A stretch of DNA of 64,000 nucleotides from assembly GCF_014698995.1 (NCBI RefSeq), contig NZ_JACWZZ010000001.1, positions 62,001-126,000 on the forward strand, read 5' to 3'. Position numbers and translations under genes: made by a program. The notes beneath the pieces are model-generated. The model did no database searches and was not told the origin of the DNA. It saw only the letters and a list, made by a program, of their open reading frames with translations. Position 1 is the stretch's first letter, and each line of letters begins with the position of its first letter. The stretch is from Hymenobacter duratus. GTDB lineage: Bacteria > Bacteroidota > Bacteroidia > Cytophagales > Hymenobacteraceae. Of this stretch, positions 21,234-29,751 are shown one piece after another.

Positions 21234-21962
21234 ATGTCCGCTACCCCGCATCCTATCCGCATTATTCCCGGCCCGGCGCTGGATTACTACCTGGGGCAAG
21301 GTTACTACCGGATGCACCAGGACCTGTTTACCTGCCGGTTTCTACCCATCGAAAACGAGCTGTACACGGTACACTGGCTACGGCTGGAACTGGCCCGCGT
21401 GCACTACGGCCCCGAGCAGCGCCGCCTGCTGCGTTTAGCGGAGAGGTTTACGGTGCGGCGGCGGCCGTTCCGGCTCACGGCCGAGTTGGAGGAGCTGTAC
21501 GCCGCCTACCGGGCCTCCATCACCTTTGATGCGCCACCTACCGTGGAGGCTTTTCTGCTGGCCGGCTCCACCCACAACGTGTTCAGCACCGAGGTACTGG
21601 AAATCCGGGACGGGGCGCGGCTGGTAGCGGCCGGCATCTTCGATAACGGAGCCCGCACGCTGGCCGGCATCATGAACTTCTACCACCCCGAATACCGCAA
21701 ATTCAGCCTCGGCAAAGTACTCATGCTGCTGAAGCTGGAGCACGCCCGCGCCCTGGGCCACCACTACTACTATCCCGGCTACGTGGTCCACAACTACCCC
21801 AAGTTCGACTACAAGCTGTTCCCGTGCCCGGCCGCCACGGAAGTGTTCGACTGCCTGACCGGGCAGTGGCTGCCGTTTTCCTGGCCCGAAGTGAACCGGC
21901 AAGCAACTGAACTACTGGCCGATTGGAACGAGGACGACTTCGCGCCCATCGACGAGGCGTAA
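21234..21962 (+). CDS. Arginyl-tRNA--protein transferase-like protein (ATE C-terminal domain)
   Basis: 242 aa. The C-terminal two thirds resemble the ATE/Bpt acyltransferase fold that moves an amino acid from aminoacyl-tRNA to protein N-termini (bacterial N-degron pathway). Supporting blocks are LAGIMNFYHPEYRKFSLGK followed by HYYYPGYVVHNYPKFDYK, the counterpart of the LGYYIxxCPKMxYK block. The usual N-terminal Cys-rich ATE_N motif is weak or absent, although TCRFLPIENELY occupies its place. ATG 21234 is chosen over 21219. The gene stands alone after a palindromic repeat. The specific activity is an inference. Confidence 0.7.
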   Translation: MSATPHPIRIIPGPALDYYLGQGYYRMHQDLFTCRFLPIENELYTVHWLRLELARVHYGPEQRRLLRLAERFTVRRRPFRLTAELEELYAAYRASITFDAPPTVEAFLLAGSTHNVFSTEVLEIRDGARLVAAGIFDNGARTLAGIMNFYHPEYRKFSLGKVLMLLKLEHARALGHHYYYPGYVVHNYPKFDYKLFPCPAATEVFDCLTGQWLPFSWPEVNRQATELLADWNEDDFAPIDEA

Positions 21963-21969
21963 GCCCCGG

Positions 21970-22223
21970 CCGCGCAAAAACGCGGCGCGCTGCGTATCTT
22001 TACGCACGTTTTGAGCGTGTTGCGTGAGGCATTCGGCCACGGTTTCCCTGACAAAGCGCCTGCCACCTGCGGGCGTTTTCTGTTTAACCGTAACACGAAC
22101 TTTCCCGCCGGTGCAACCTGTTTCCTGCAAACGGTCTGCGCAACGTAGCGTCGGTCAGCCGAATTGGCTAGCCGCCGTCAGTTTCCCGCTCAGACCGTCC
22201 TATTGGCTTAAATCCGCGAATTC
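21970..22223. other. mnmG upstream region: hairpin, -7-like box and second hairpin
   Basis: The gap holds a GC hairpin (gccgcg / cgcggc, 21970..21987) just after the arginyltransferase-like gene, a TATCTTTA box at 21996..22003, and a second weak hairpin followed by TTTT near 22055..22080. If the box is used, the mnmG leader would be about 210 nt. No known riboswitch was recognised. Confidence 0.4.
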
Positions 22224-24092
22224 ATGTTTCAGCAAGAAGAGTACGATGTCATTGTAGTAGGAGCCGGGCACGCCGGCTGCGAGGCTGCCGCCGCGGCTGC
22301 CAACATGGGCTCCAAGGTCCTGCTGGTGACGATGAACATGAACACCATCGCGCAGATGTCGTGCAATCCGGCCATGGGCGGCGTGGCCAAGGGCCAGATT
22401 GTGCGCGAGGTGGACGCGCTGGGCGGCCAGTCGGGCATCATCACCGACAAAACCATGATCCAGTTCCGGATGCTGAACCGCTCGAAAGGCCCCGCCATGT
22501 GGAGCCCTCGGGCGCAGTCGGACCGGATGCGCTTCGCCGAGGAGTGGCGCCTGACGCTGGAGCAGACGCCCAACGTGGATTTCTGGCAGGAAGCCGTTAC
22601 GGGCCTCGTGGTGGAAAACGGCGTGTGCGTAGGCGTAAAAACCCAGCTCGGCATCGAGTTCCGGGGCAAGTCGGTGGTGCTTACCAACGGCACGTTCCTG
22701 AACGGCCTCATCCACATCGGGGAGAAGCAGTTTGGCGGCGGCCGGGCGGCCGAGAAGGGGAGCACCGGCATCACGGAGCAGCTGATTGAGTTGGGCTTCG
22801 AGGCCGGCCGCATGAAAACCGGCACCCCGCCCCGCGTGGACGGCCGCAGCCTGGATTACAGCAAGATGGAGGAGCAGGCCGGCGACGCCGAACCCAGCAA
22901 GTTCTCGTACCTCGACACGCCCGCGCTGCGCAACCAGCGCCCGTGCTACATCACCTACACCAACTCCGAAGTTCACGAAATCCTGAAGGAAGGCTTCGAG
23001 AAGTCGCCGATGTTCCAGGGCCGCATCAAGGGCTTAGGGCCGCGCTACTGCCCGTCGGTGGAGGACAAAATCAACCGCTTCGCCGACAAGGACCGCCACC
23101 AGATTTTTGTGGAGCCCGAAGGTTGGAGCACGGTGGAAGTGTACGTGAACGGCTTTAGCTCTTCGTTGCCGGAGGACGTGCAGTACCGTGCCCTGCGCAA
23201 GATTGCCGGCTTCGAAAACGCCAAAATGTTCCGCCCCGGCTACGCCATCGAGTACGACTTCTTCCCGCCGACCCAGCTCCAGCTCACCCTGGAGACCAAG
23301 CTGATCCAGAACCTGTACTTCGCGGGCCAGATCAACGGCACCACGGGCTACGAGGAGGCCGCCTGCCAGGGCCTGATGGCCGGCATCAACGCCCACAACA
23401 AGGTGCACGGCAAGGCACCCTTCGTGCTCAAGCGCAGCGAGGCCTACATCGGCGTGCTCATCGACGACCTTGTGAACAAGGGCACCGACGAGCCTTACCG
23501 CATGTTCACGAGCCGCGCCGAGCACCGCCTGCTGCTGCGCCAGGACAACGCCGACCTGCGCCTCACGCCGCTGGGCTACGAACTGGGTCTGGCCTCGGAG
23601 GAGCGCATGCAGCTGGTGCGCGAAAAGGAGCAGCAGACCAAGGAAGTAGCCAAGCTGCTGAAGAATTTCGGCATCGAGCCCCAGGACATCAACCCCTGGC
23701 TCACGGAAATCGGCTCGGCCGTCATCAGCGAGAAAACCCGCGCCGTGAATCTGCTGCGCCGCCCCGGCATTGATTTGCCGGCCCTAGCCCGCGTGCTGCC
23801 CGAGCTCACCCTGGCCCTGGCCCCGTACCGCTCTGACGCGCTGGAACAGGCCGAAATTCTGGTGAAGTACGAGGCCTACCTGGAGAAGGAGCACCAGCAG
23901 GCCGCCCGCGTGCAGGAGCTGGAAAACTTCGTGATTCAGGGCCGCCTCGACTACACCGCCATGCCGGCCCTCTCGCACGAAGCCCGTGAAAAGCTGCTCA
24001 AAATCCAGCCCGAAACCTTGGGCCAGGCCAGCCGCATCAGTGGCGTCAGCCCCGCCGACGTGTCGGTGCTGATGGTGTATCTGGGGCGGTGA
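22224..24092 (+). CDS. mnmG: tRNA uridine-5-carboxymethylaminomethyl(34) synthesis enzyme MnmG
   Basis: 622 aa, normal for MnmG/GidA. With MnmE it builds cmnm5U at wobble position 34 of several tRNAs, using FAD and methylene-THF. The FAD-binding [10 protein letters not shown] motif is at residues 13-22, followed by [35 protein letters not shown] and [12 protein letters not shown], all diagnostic. The C-terminal helical domain is complete. In many bacteria mnmG sits close to the replication origin; here it lies about 4 kb from a DnaA-box cluster. The next gene overlaps its stop by 4 bp. Confidence 0.97.
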   Translation: MFQQEEYDVIVVGAGHAGCEAAAAAANMGSKVLLVTMNMNTIAQMSCNPAMGGVAKGQIVREVDALGGQSGIITDKTMIQFRMLNRSKGPAMWSPRAQSDRMRFAEEWRLTLEQTPNVDFWQEAVTGLVVENGVCVGVKTQLGIEFRGKSVVLTNGTFLNGLIHIGEKQFGGGRAAEKGSTGITEQLIELGFEAGRMKTGTPPRVDGRSLDYSKMEEQAGDAEPSKFSYLDTPALRNQRPCYITYTNSEVHEILKEGFEKSPMFQGRIKGLGPRYCPSVEDKINRFADKDRHQIFVEPEGWSTVEVYVNGFSSSLPEDVQYRALRKIAGFENAKMFRPGYAIEYDFFPPTQLQLTLETKLIQNLYFAGQINGTTGYEEAACQGLMAGINAHNKVHGKAPFVLKRSEAYIGVLIDDLVNKGTDEPYRMFTSRAEHRLLLRQDNADLRLTPLGYELGLASEERMQLVREKEQQTKEVAKLLKNFGIEPQDINPWLTEIGSAVISEKTRAVNLLRRPGIDLPALARVLPELTLALAPYRSDALEQAEILVKYEAYLEKEHQQAARVQELENFVIQGRLDYTAMPALSHEAREKLLKIQPETLGQASRISGVSPADVSVLMVYLGR

Positions 24093-24562
24093 AAACCGGG
24101 ACGGTAGCCAGTTATTGGTCCCGTTCCTTGTTTTGGACGGGTCTGCTGAATGGGCTTGTCGTATGTGGGTTGCTTATCGAGCTATTCATTAACCGCCAGT
24201 ATGCGGAGGCTCACTTCTGGCTGACGGGCTGCTGGCTGCTGCTGGTAGCACAAGGGTTGCTTGCCCTTGTAGTTATGGTTCGCAGGCTCCTCCAGCGGCG
24301 GTGGGGCCCGGCCCTGGCCTGGCTGCTGTGGGCTACCCTCGGCTTGGGGCTTTGCGCTGTTGCTCTGGTCCCGGTGCTGGTGCTCAACGGACTCGGCACC
24401 TCAATAGGTGAGCCGCCTCCTGGCAGCCCAGGGGCAATAGAGGCAGAACGTGTAGACTCACTTCTCATACGACTCGATGCTGACGGCCTGGACTCACTTA
24501 TCAACCAGCCGAACCCTGCGGTAAGAAGCCCGGAGCGAACTGAGGCAGACCGCCTACTGTGA
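24089..24562 (+). CDS. Small integral membrane protein of unknown function
   Basis: 157 aa from a GTG start whose codon overlaps the mnmG stop (GTGA), indicating translational coupling. Three hydrophobic helices are visible at about residues 12-33, 42-65 and 73-98, followed by a polar tail of about 55 residues rich in Asp, Glu and Pro. It matches no family that can be recognised by eye. The coupling argues that it is expressed, but nothing links it to tRNA modification. Confidence 0.6.
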   Translation: MKTGTVASYWSRSLFWTGLLNGLVVCGLLIELFINRQYAEAHFWLTGCWLLLVAQGLLALVVMVRRLLQRRWGPALAWLLWATLGLGLCAVALVPVLVLNGLGTSIGEPPPGSPGAIEAERVDSLLIRLDADGLDSLINQPNPAVRSPERTEADRLL

Positions 24563-24679
24563 TGCAGGCCGCGGCCACAGTTTCTTCGTGATTCTGTGGC
24601 CGCTTTGGTTTCGTACCTTCGTGTTTCGCCGGGCGGCGGCACCTTGTCGTGGCCCAATCAGTATAATCAATCCGAGTCT

Positions 24680-25573
24680 GTGGTTTACGAGCGTTTGGAG
24701 AAGTGCCCGGTCTGTGGCAAAACGGAGTTTCGCAACAAGCTGGTCGTAGAAGATAAGTCCGTCAGCAAGGAGAGTTTCGCCATTCAGCAGTGCGTGGCCT
24801 GCTCTTTCCAGTTCACCAACCCGCGCCCCGACGCGGCGCATATCGGCCGCTACTACGAGTCGGACGAATATGTGTCGCACAACAGTGGGGCGGGCGGGCT
24901 CATCAACCAAGCCTACAAGGTGGCGCGCTTCTTCACGATGCGCCGCAAGGTGGGCCTGCTCAACCGCTTGTCGCCACGCAAGGGCAAGCTGCTCGACTAC
25001 GGTTGCGGCACCGGTCATTTTCTGGCGGCAGCCAAAGGCAACGGCTGGCAGGTAGCGGGCTGGGAGCCCAACGCCCGCGCCCGCGAAGAGGCCACCGAGC
25101 GGGTAGGGCAGCCCGTAGGTACCGAAAGCCTGGTGTCGTATCAGCCCGGTTCCTTCGATGCCATTACGCTCTGGCACGTGCTCGAGCATGTGCACACCCT
25201 CAACGAAACCCTGACGCAGCTTATCAGCCTGCTGAAGCCTGATGGCGTGCTACTGATTGCAGTGCCGAACGTGGAAAGCCTCGATGCCCAGCACTACCGC
25301 CAGGACTGGGCCGCCTACGATGTGCCGCGCCACCTCTACCATTTCAGCCCCAAAACCATGACGCAGCTGCTCAAAAAGCACAAGCTCACGGTGCTGGAAA
25401 CGCTGCCCATGGCCCTGGATGCGTATTACGTGAGCATGCTCAGCGAAAAGCACCGGGCCGAGCGCAACGGCGGTATGCTGTCGGTGCTGAAGGCGGGGTA
25501 CAAGTCCAACCAATACGCCGCGCAGCACGAGGGCCAGTATTCGAGCCTGATTTACGTAGCGGCCAAACGCTGA
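24680..25573 (+). CDS. Class I SAM-dependent methyltransferase with N-terminal zinc ribbon
   Basis: About 297 aa. The N-terminus carries a C4 zinc ribbon (CPVCGK ... CVACSFQF), then FTNPRPDAAHIGRYY, and the methyltransferase core begins LLDYGCGTGHFL (motif I) with GSFDAITLWHVLEHV as motif IV. This is the methyltransferase-11/23 type often linked to polysaccharide or small-molecule methylation; the substrate is unknown. The start is uncertain: a GTG at 24680 puts the ribbon near the N-terminus and follows a TACCTTCG -7-like box at 24614..24621. Another GTG at 24596 would overlap that box. Confidence 0.85.
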   Translation: MVYERLEKCPVCGKTEFRNKLVVEDKSVSKESFAIQQCVACSFQFTNPRPDAAHIGRYYESDEYVSHNSGAGGLINQAYKVARFFTMRRKVGLLNRLSPRKGKLLDYGCGTGHFLAAAKGNGWQVAGWEPNARAREEATERVGQPVGTESLVSYQPGSFDAITLWHVLEHVHTLNETLTQLISLLKPDGVLLIAVPNVESLDAQHYRQDWAAYDVPRHLYHFSPKTMTQLLKKHKLTVLETLPMALDAYYVSMLSEKHRAERNGGMLSVLKAGYKSNQYAAQHEGQYSSLIYVAAKR

Positions 25574-25577
25574 TTCT

Positions 25578-25937
25578 ATGCCTACGCCGGCCACCTGGAT
25601 ACTGGGAATACTGCTGGCCGCCGAGCTGCGGATTCCAGCGCCGACGGCCGGGACAGGGGAGGAGGGGAGTAGTTGGCGCGTAATGCCGGCTACTTCTGCA
25701 AATGGCACCGTACATACGCCTGCGGTTATTTCCGGCGTTGCTACGTACTTGCTGCCAGATACCAGCCGCCGCGCCGCCGCGCCCGATACGCTGGCCCAAC
25801 GCCCTGCGCTTGTTCCTGACACTACCCCTGTGGTGGATGAGGACAAGCCAACCCGCAGAACAGCGCTGTTTACGGCGCTGGCCATTGCGGTGCTGACTAT
25901 TTCCACGCTTCTGCTCTACAATGTCCGCTCGCGCTAA
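25578..25937 (+). CDS. Hypothetical tail-anchored small protein
   Basis: 119 aa starting 4 bp after the methyltransferase stop and overlapping the next start by 17 bp, which suggests membership of one operon. The sequence is Pro/Ala/Thr-rich and low in complexity. A single hydrophobic helix near the C-terminus (ALFTALAIAVLTISTLLLYNV) would make it tail-anchored. There is no family match by eye. The tight packing supports it; the biased composition leaves doubt. Confidence 0.45.
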   Translation: MPTPATWILGILLAAELRIPAPTAGTGEEGSSWRVMPATSANGTVHTPAVISGVATYLLPDTSRRAAAPDTLAQRPALVPDTTPVVDEDKPTRRTALFTALAIAVLTISTLLLYNVRSR

Positions 25938-27540
25938 TCTTTTTCTCCTGTTTTCGGTGGCGGCTGGTGTGGCGGGCTGTGCCTCTATCAGTTCGCCGCA
26001 GGGTGGCCCGCGCGACGTGACGCCGCCTAAGCTGGTCAGTTCTTCGCCGGCCAATGGTGCCCGCAACGCACGCACGCAGGAAATACGACTGGTGTTTTCG
26101 GAGCCTGTGCAGGTGAAGGATCTGCAGAAGAACCTCATCATTGCGCCCACCATTGCCGAAGACAACAAGTACAAGGTACGCGAGGAGCGCAACGCCATAA
26201 CGCTGCTGTTTGAGAAACCGCTCGAGGAAAACACCACGTACTCGTTCAACTTCGGCACCTCTATTTCCGATATTACGGAGAGCCTGCCCGCAGCCGAGGC
26301 CACGGTGAGTTTCAGTACCGGGGCCGTACTGGACTCGGGCGCGGTACAGGGCACCGTCCGCGACCTGCTGACCCAGAAACCGGCTGATGCCGCCGCGGTA
26401 CTCCTCTATCCGGAAGCTGATACGGCAGCCTTGCGCAAGGGCAAACCCTATTATCTGGCCCGCACCGACAAGGCTGGCGCTTACAAACTGCGCAACCTGA
26501 AAGCCGGCCGTTACCGTCTCTATGCTCTGGCCGATAAAAACCAGAACACCCGCTACGATGAAGGGGAGAAAATAGCCTACCTGCCCCAGCCGGTCACCAT
26601 CGGTCCACGCCCCGATACGGTTCAGTTGGAACTGGTACGCCCCGATGCCCGCCGGCCATTGGTGAGCGGGCAGCAGGCAGCTCCTACTCAATACCGTGTC
26701 AGCTACAACGAAGGGTTGCGTACCGCGGTGCTGGCCCCCCTGGGCGGCGCAACTACGCCGGCCTTGTCTGAAACCATCCAGCTAGCAGAAGCAGGCCGCA
26801 CCGTCGCGCTTTTCCGGACTGCAGCTCTCACGGAAGGCCGCTACCTGCTGGCTGCCACCGATAGCGCCGGCAACACCGGCCGCGACACTATCAACGTGAA
26901 GTTTCAGGGAACTGCCCCAAGTCGCCGCCCACCTATCTATTCGGTAGAAGGCAATCCGCGCGAAGTGTACCGGCAGGGTGAAGTCCGCTACATCTTCACG
27001 GAGCCTGTCCGCATTGCTGCGGGCAAGTCCTTCGCAACTCTGCAGGAAGACTCCACGGCCCGCCGGCCGCTGGTGCTCGGTACTGATGGCACCCTGAACC
27101 CCGACCGGTCGCGCCTGACGGTACAGCTCAATACCAAGGCCAAATCCAGCCTCACGCTGCGCCTCGATACAGTCAACCTCACCACCATATCGGGGCAGCG
27201 GCTGGCCGCAAAACCGTTGCGGCTGCGTGTCACGGAACAATCCGGAACGGGCAGTCTGGCAGGTACCATTCAAACCAAGTACAAACGCTACGATGTACAG
27301 CTGCTTGATGCGCAGGGTACCATCGTCGCCACTCTAAACAGCCCCCGCGCCACCTTCCGCTTCGACCGGATGGCCCCAGGCGCCTACACCATCCGGGTCC
27401 TGATTGATGCCGATGCCGATGGCCGCTGGCGGGGTGCCGATCCTAAGTTGTTGCTGCCTCCTGAGCCGGTATATCTGCTGCCCCAGCCGGTGCAAGTGCG
27501 CGCCAACTGGGAAGTAGAAGATCTACGCCTCGCATTTTAG
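25921..27540 (+). CDS. Ig-like (Big_5) domain lipoprotein
   Basis: 539 aa. Lipoprotein signal with lipobox GVAGC (Cys about residue 20), then ISSPQGGPRDVTPPKLVSSSPANGARNA, the typical opening of Bacteroidetes Big_5 Ig-like proteins. The VFSEPV block of the Big_5 domain follows. Later segments carry carboxypeptidase-regulatory-like beta-sandwiches (YKLRNLKAGRYRLYALAD). It should be anchored in the outer membrane or periplasm; the role is not established. A terminator follows 19 bp after the stop. Confidence 0.88.
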   Translation: MSARANLFLLFSVAAGVAGCASISSPQGGPRDVTPPKLVSSSPANGARNARTQEIRLVFSEPVQVKDLQKNLIIAPTIAEDNKYKVREERNAITLLFEKPLEENTTYSFNFGTSISDITESLPAAEATVSFSTGAVLDSGAVQGTVRDLLTQKPADAAAVLLYPEADTAALRKGKPYYLARTDKAGAYKLRNLKAGRYRLYALADKNQNTRYDEGEKIAYLPQPVTIGPRPDTVQLELVRPDARRPLVSGQQAAPTQYRVSYNEGLRTAVLAPLGGATTPALSETIQLAEAGRTVALFRTAALTEGRYLLAATDSAGNTGRDTINVKFQGTAPSRRPPIYSVEGNPREVYRQGEVRYIFTEPVRIAAGKSFATLQEDSTARRPLVLGTDGTLNPDRSRLTVQLNTKAKSSLTLRLDTVNLTTISGQRLAAKPLRLRVTEQSGTGSLAGTIQTKYKRYDVQLLDAQGTIVATLNSPRATFRFDRMAPGAYTIRVLIDADADGRWRGADPKLLLPPEPVYLLPQPVQVRANWEVEDLRLAF

Positions 27541-27558
27541 CTAAACGTTCTTCGCAAG

Positions 27559-27599
27559 AAGCCCTGCCATTACCGTATTCGGTGGTCGCAGGGCTTTTT
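27559..27599 (+). terminator. Rho-independent terminator
   Basis: The stem aagccctgc / gcagggctt with a T5 tail. It closes the methyltransferase / lipoprotein operon and insulates the non-coding origin-like region that follows. Confidence 0.85.
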
Positions 27600-27921
27600 G
27601 CTGCGCTGTAGTCTGCGGCCTCTAGTAGAGTGTCCGCCTAGAGCTACTCATGCTTTCTTCCTCTGATTGTGTTTTGGTTTCTGCCTTCAAAGGGACGAGT
27701 CCAGGGCCGTGGAACATTTTTGAAAGCTACTTACTCGAACCAAAATCCACGAATACGGGCTGCAACGGCTGTTTTAAGCTGCACACCATGTTCCACGGAT
27801 TCCTATCCGGCTACGCCATACACCAGAGAACAGAGGCCGCAGGCGCAGTTTTCACGGCTTTCCACATTCCTGATGAGCGGTTTCCGGTTACTGAGAAGGG
27901 TTTTAGGCATCTTTCCACACC
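27600..27921. other. Non-coding flank of the origin-like region
   Basis: No convincing gene. A perfect 11-bp inverted repeat, ccgtggaacat (27707..27717) and atgttccacgg (27788..27798), spans 92 bp; each arm contains the left half of a parS site (tgttccacg). A short open frame at 27650..27964 has no family features and is not called. Confidence 0.4.
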
Positions 27922-28375
27922 TATTCCACAGGTTTTTCCACTCTTAGTTGGCCAATGGGCTTAATCTGTGGATAATACTGCCACAACCTGGGGATAACCC
28001 GTGGAGAAAAATAGGATAAGTTTTTTTGGGATTCTCCGGGCTGCCGCACCCCCTTTTCTCTGTCCACAGCGTGTGGATACACGTGGACAATCCACACCCG
28101 TTTTCACCACAATCCACATAGCCCCTATGCTGTGAATTGTGGATTAGTGGATAAGCTATGTGGATTGTGAAAAACCTATTTAACTATCTCTTATACATTA
28201 CTTTACTATCAACATACCCTGTTGATAGACGGTGCATAAACCAAGAGCTGTACACAAGTTATCAGCCCTGTGGATTACTCTTTCGGATTGTCCACTTATA
28301 AACAGCCCTAACGACAGAGATTAAAAAGATTTCTTAAAATTTCTTCTTTTAAAAAGTTATTAACCCTGTGGACAA
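27922..28375. other. oriC: Candidate replication origin (oriC), DnaA-box cluster I
   Basis: Non-coding and A+T-rich. Perfect DnaA box TGTGGATAA at 27967..27975. One-mismatch boxes at 27989 (TGGGGATAA), 28072 (TGTGGATAC), 28138 (TGTGGATTA), 28146 (AGTGGATAA), 28269 (TGTGGATTA) and 28367 (TGTGGACAA). Further two-mismatch copies are at 28060, 28088, 28110, 28159 and 28288. The strongest A+T tracts, candidates for the unwinding element, are at about 28168..28230 and 28300..28360, and an 8-bp inverted repeat ctatcaac / gttgatag lies at 28206..28228. A second group of boxes is at 29544..29586. The region follows a terminator and precedes a DUF4385 gene. No dnaA gene is in the window. Confidence 0.65.
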
Positions 28376-28505
28376 GTCAGGCCTCAAAAAAAAAGAGGCG
28401 CCGCAAAAAGCAAAGCGCCGCAGGTACTCCGGAAAAGCTAGCGAAACAGTGCGGCCATCCTGCGGACCAATTTGGCGTACACAGCGTGCGCCTCTCCCGC
28501 TTCGT

Positions 28506-28997
28506 ATGCCATTCAACTACAACCAGGATTTCCGTTCTCTCAACTTGCGCCAGCACCCCGAGTTGTACCGCGTGGGCAAAGGTGAGCAGGGCGTGCTACT
28601 GGTACAGCCTTATAAAGGCGAGATTCTACCCCACTGGCGCTTCCGGACCCCGGCTGTGGCCCGGGAGTCTTCCGAAACAATTTACGGGCTATTTGAGGCC
28701 TATCTGAAGGCAAACGATTTTGTGGGTGCCGATATGGCCCGCAAGTTTCTGCAGATGGGCTTCACGCGGGCCCGGCGCTATGCCAACCACCAAGGCGGCA
28801 AAAAATACGATGGTCCTGTGCCGGCGGATAAAAAAGGCCAGAGCGGAGCTCACGGCCGCCCCGAGCTGCCTCGCACTCCTGAAGACCCCGAGAAAGCGGA
28901 GGCTGCAGCCATCTTTAAGCGCAAGTGGGATGAGGCTAAGCAGCATCCGGAGTACCTGCGGCAACGTGCCGAATTTGAAGCCCGCTACGGGAAGTGA
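28506..28997 (+). CDS. DUF4385 family protein
   Basis: 163-aa soluble protein matching the DUF4385 pattern: LYRVGKGEQGVLLVQPYKGE, LPHWRFRTP, DFVGADMARKFLQMGFTRAR and a charged C-terminus ending in a KRKWDEAKQHPEYL helix. The family has no established function. ATG 28506 (MPFNYNQDF) is chosen because upstream codons in frame back to 28368 encode a Lys/Arg-rich run lying in the origin-like region. It stands between the two DnaA-box clusters. Confidence 0.8.
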   Translation: MPFNYNQDFRSLNLRQHPELYRVGKGEQGVLLVQPYKGEILPHWRFRTPAVARESSETIYGLFEAYLKANDFVGADMARKFLQMGFTRARRYANHQGGKKYDGPVPADKKGQSGAHGRPELPRTPEDPEKAEAAAIFKRKWDEAKQHPEYLRQRAEFEARYGK

Positions 28998-29050
28998 CCC
29001 CGCATTGGCTACCTTTACTCTCTCCAAGCATCACCTCATTCCCCAGAGAT

Positions 29051-29536
29051 ATGACCCCCACTACCCCGACGCCTTCAAGCACCGACGAGAACGAAATCAT
29101 TCTGGGTACCGGCATGGGCCCCCTGCGCTTTGGAGCTACCATGGACCAAGTGCGCGCCCTGATGGGGGAGCCTGAAGAAATTGAAGAGTCTGAAGACGAT
29201 GACGAGTTCGAGCACCAAGCCTGGAACTACCTCGAGGAAGGCTACTCGCTGTACTTCGACCGGGAAGACGACTTCCGCCTGAGCTGCATCGAAACCGACC
29301 ACCCCGGCATGCGCCTTTACGGCGAGAACATTCACGGCAAATCACCGGAGCAGATTCAGGAACTGATGAGCCGCCACGGCCACGAGTCCAGCGAAGTAGA
29401 GAAGATGGATACCGGCGAAATGCGCATCTCCTACGAGAAGGAGATGATTGACCTTTACTTTGATGAGGATGAGCTGCAATTCGTGAATTTCGGCGTCTTC
29501 ATCTCTGAGGACCTGGACGTGCAGTGGCCTGCCTAA
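29051..29536 (+). CDS. Acidic protein of unknown function
   Basis: 161 aa, very acidic (EEIEESEDDDEFEHQAW), with alternating strands such as LGTGMGPLRFGATMDQVRALMG and YLEEGYSLYFDRED. The opening pattern, IxLGxGMGPLxFG followed by a helix and GEPEE, resembles small bacterial proteins in which a short helix and beta-sheets bind a partner, but no family is assigned with confidence. There is no signal peptide or membrane helix. A TACCTTTA box near 29008 precedes ATG 29051. It lies between the two DnaA-box clusters. Confidence 0.65.
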   Translation: MTPTTPTPSSTDENEIILGTGMGPLRFGATMDQVRALMGEPEEIEESEDDDEFEHQAWNYLEEGYSLYFDREDDFRLSCIETDHPGMRLYGENIHGKSPEQIQELMSRHGHESSEVEKMDTGEMRISYEKEMIDLYFDEDELQFVNFGVFISEDLDVQWPA

Positions 29537-29543
29537 CGCACGG

Positions 29544-29586
29544 TTATCCACAAAAACTGCAGAAATTACTGTGGATAAGTGGATAA
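29544..29586. other. DnaA-box cluster II (candidate second half of oriC)
   Basis: Two perfect DnaA boxes, TTATCCACA at 29544..29552 and TGTGGATAA at 29570..29578, are immediately followed by AGTGGATAA at 29578..29586. They start 8 bp after the stop of the acidic-protein gene and lie about 1.2 kb from cluster I, separated by two small genes. Confidence 0.6.
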
Positions 29587-29674
29587 GTGTCTGATTTGGT
29601 ACGTATTTAGCTGCATAAGGCAACAGAAGAGCAGGAGTTATCCTCATTCTCTGCGTCTAGGAAAACAAAGCCAT

Positions 29675-29709
29675 AAAAAAAAGCCGCTCTTGCAAAAGAG
29701 CGGCTTTTT
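29675..29709. terminator. Bidirectional terminator
   Basis: The 11-bp stem aagccgctctt / aagagcggctt is flanked by A8 and T5 runs. It lies between the plus-strand genes and the convergent phosphate transporter gene. Confidence 0.9.
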
Positions 29710-29751
29710 GTATTCAGCTAAGATACTGCGTTCAGGATTCGATGCACTAAA

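Noticed and set aside
27650..27964. Short open frame in the origin-like region
   Set aside because: No hydrophobic core, no family pattern, and it runs into DnaA boxes.
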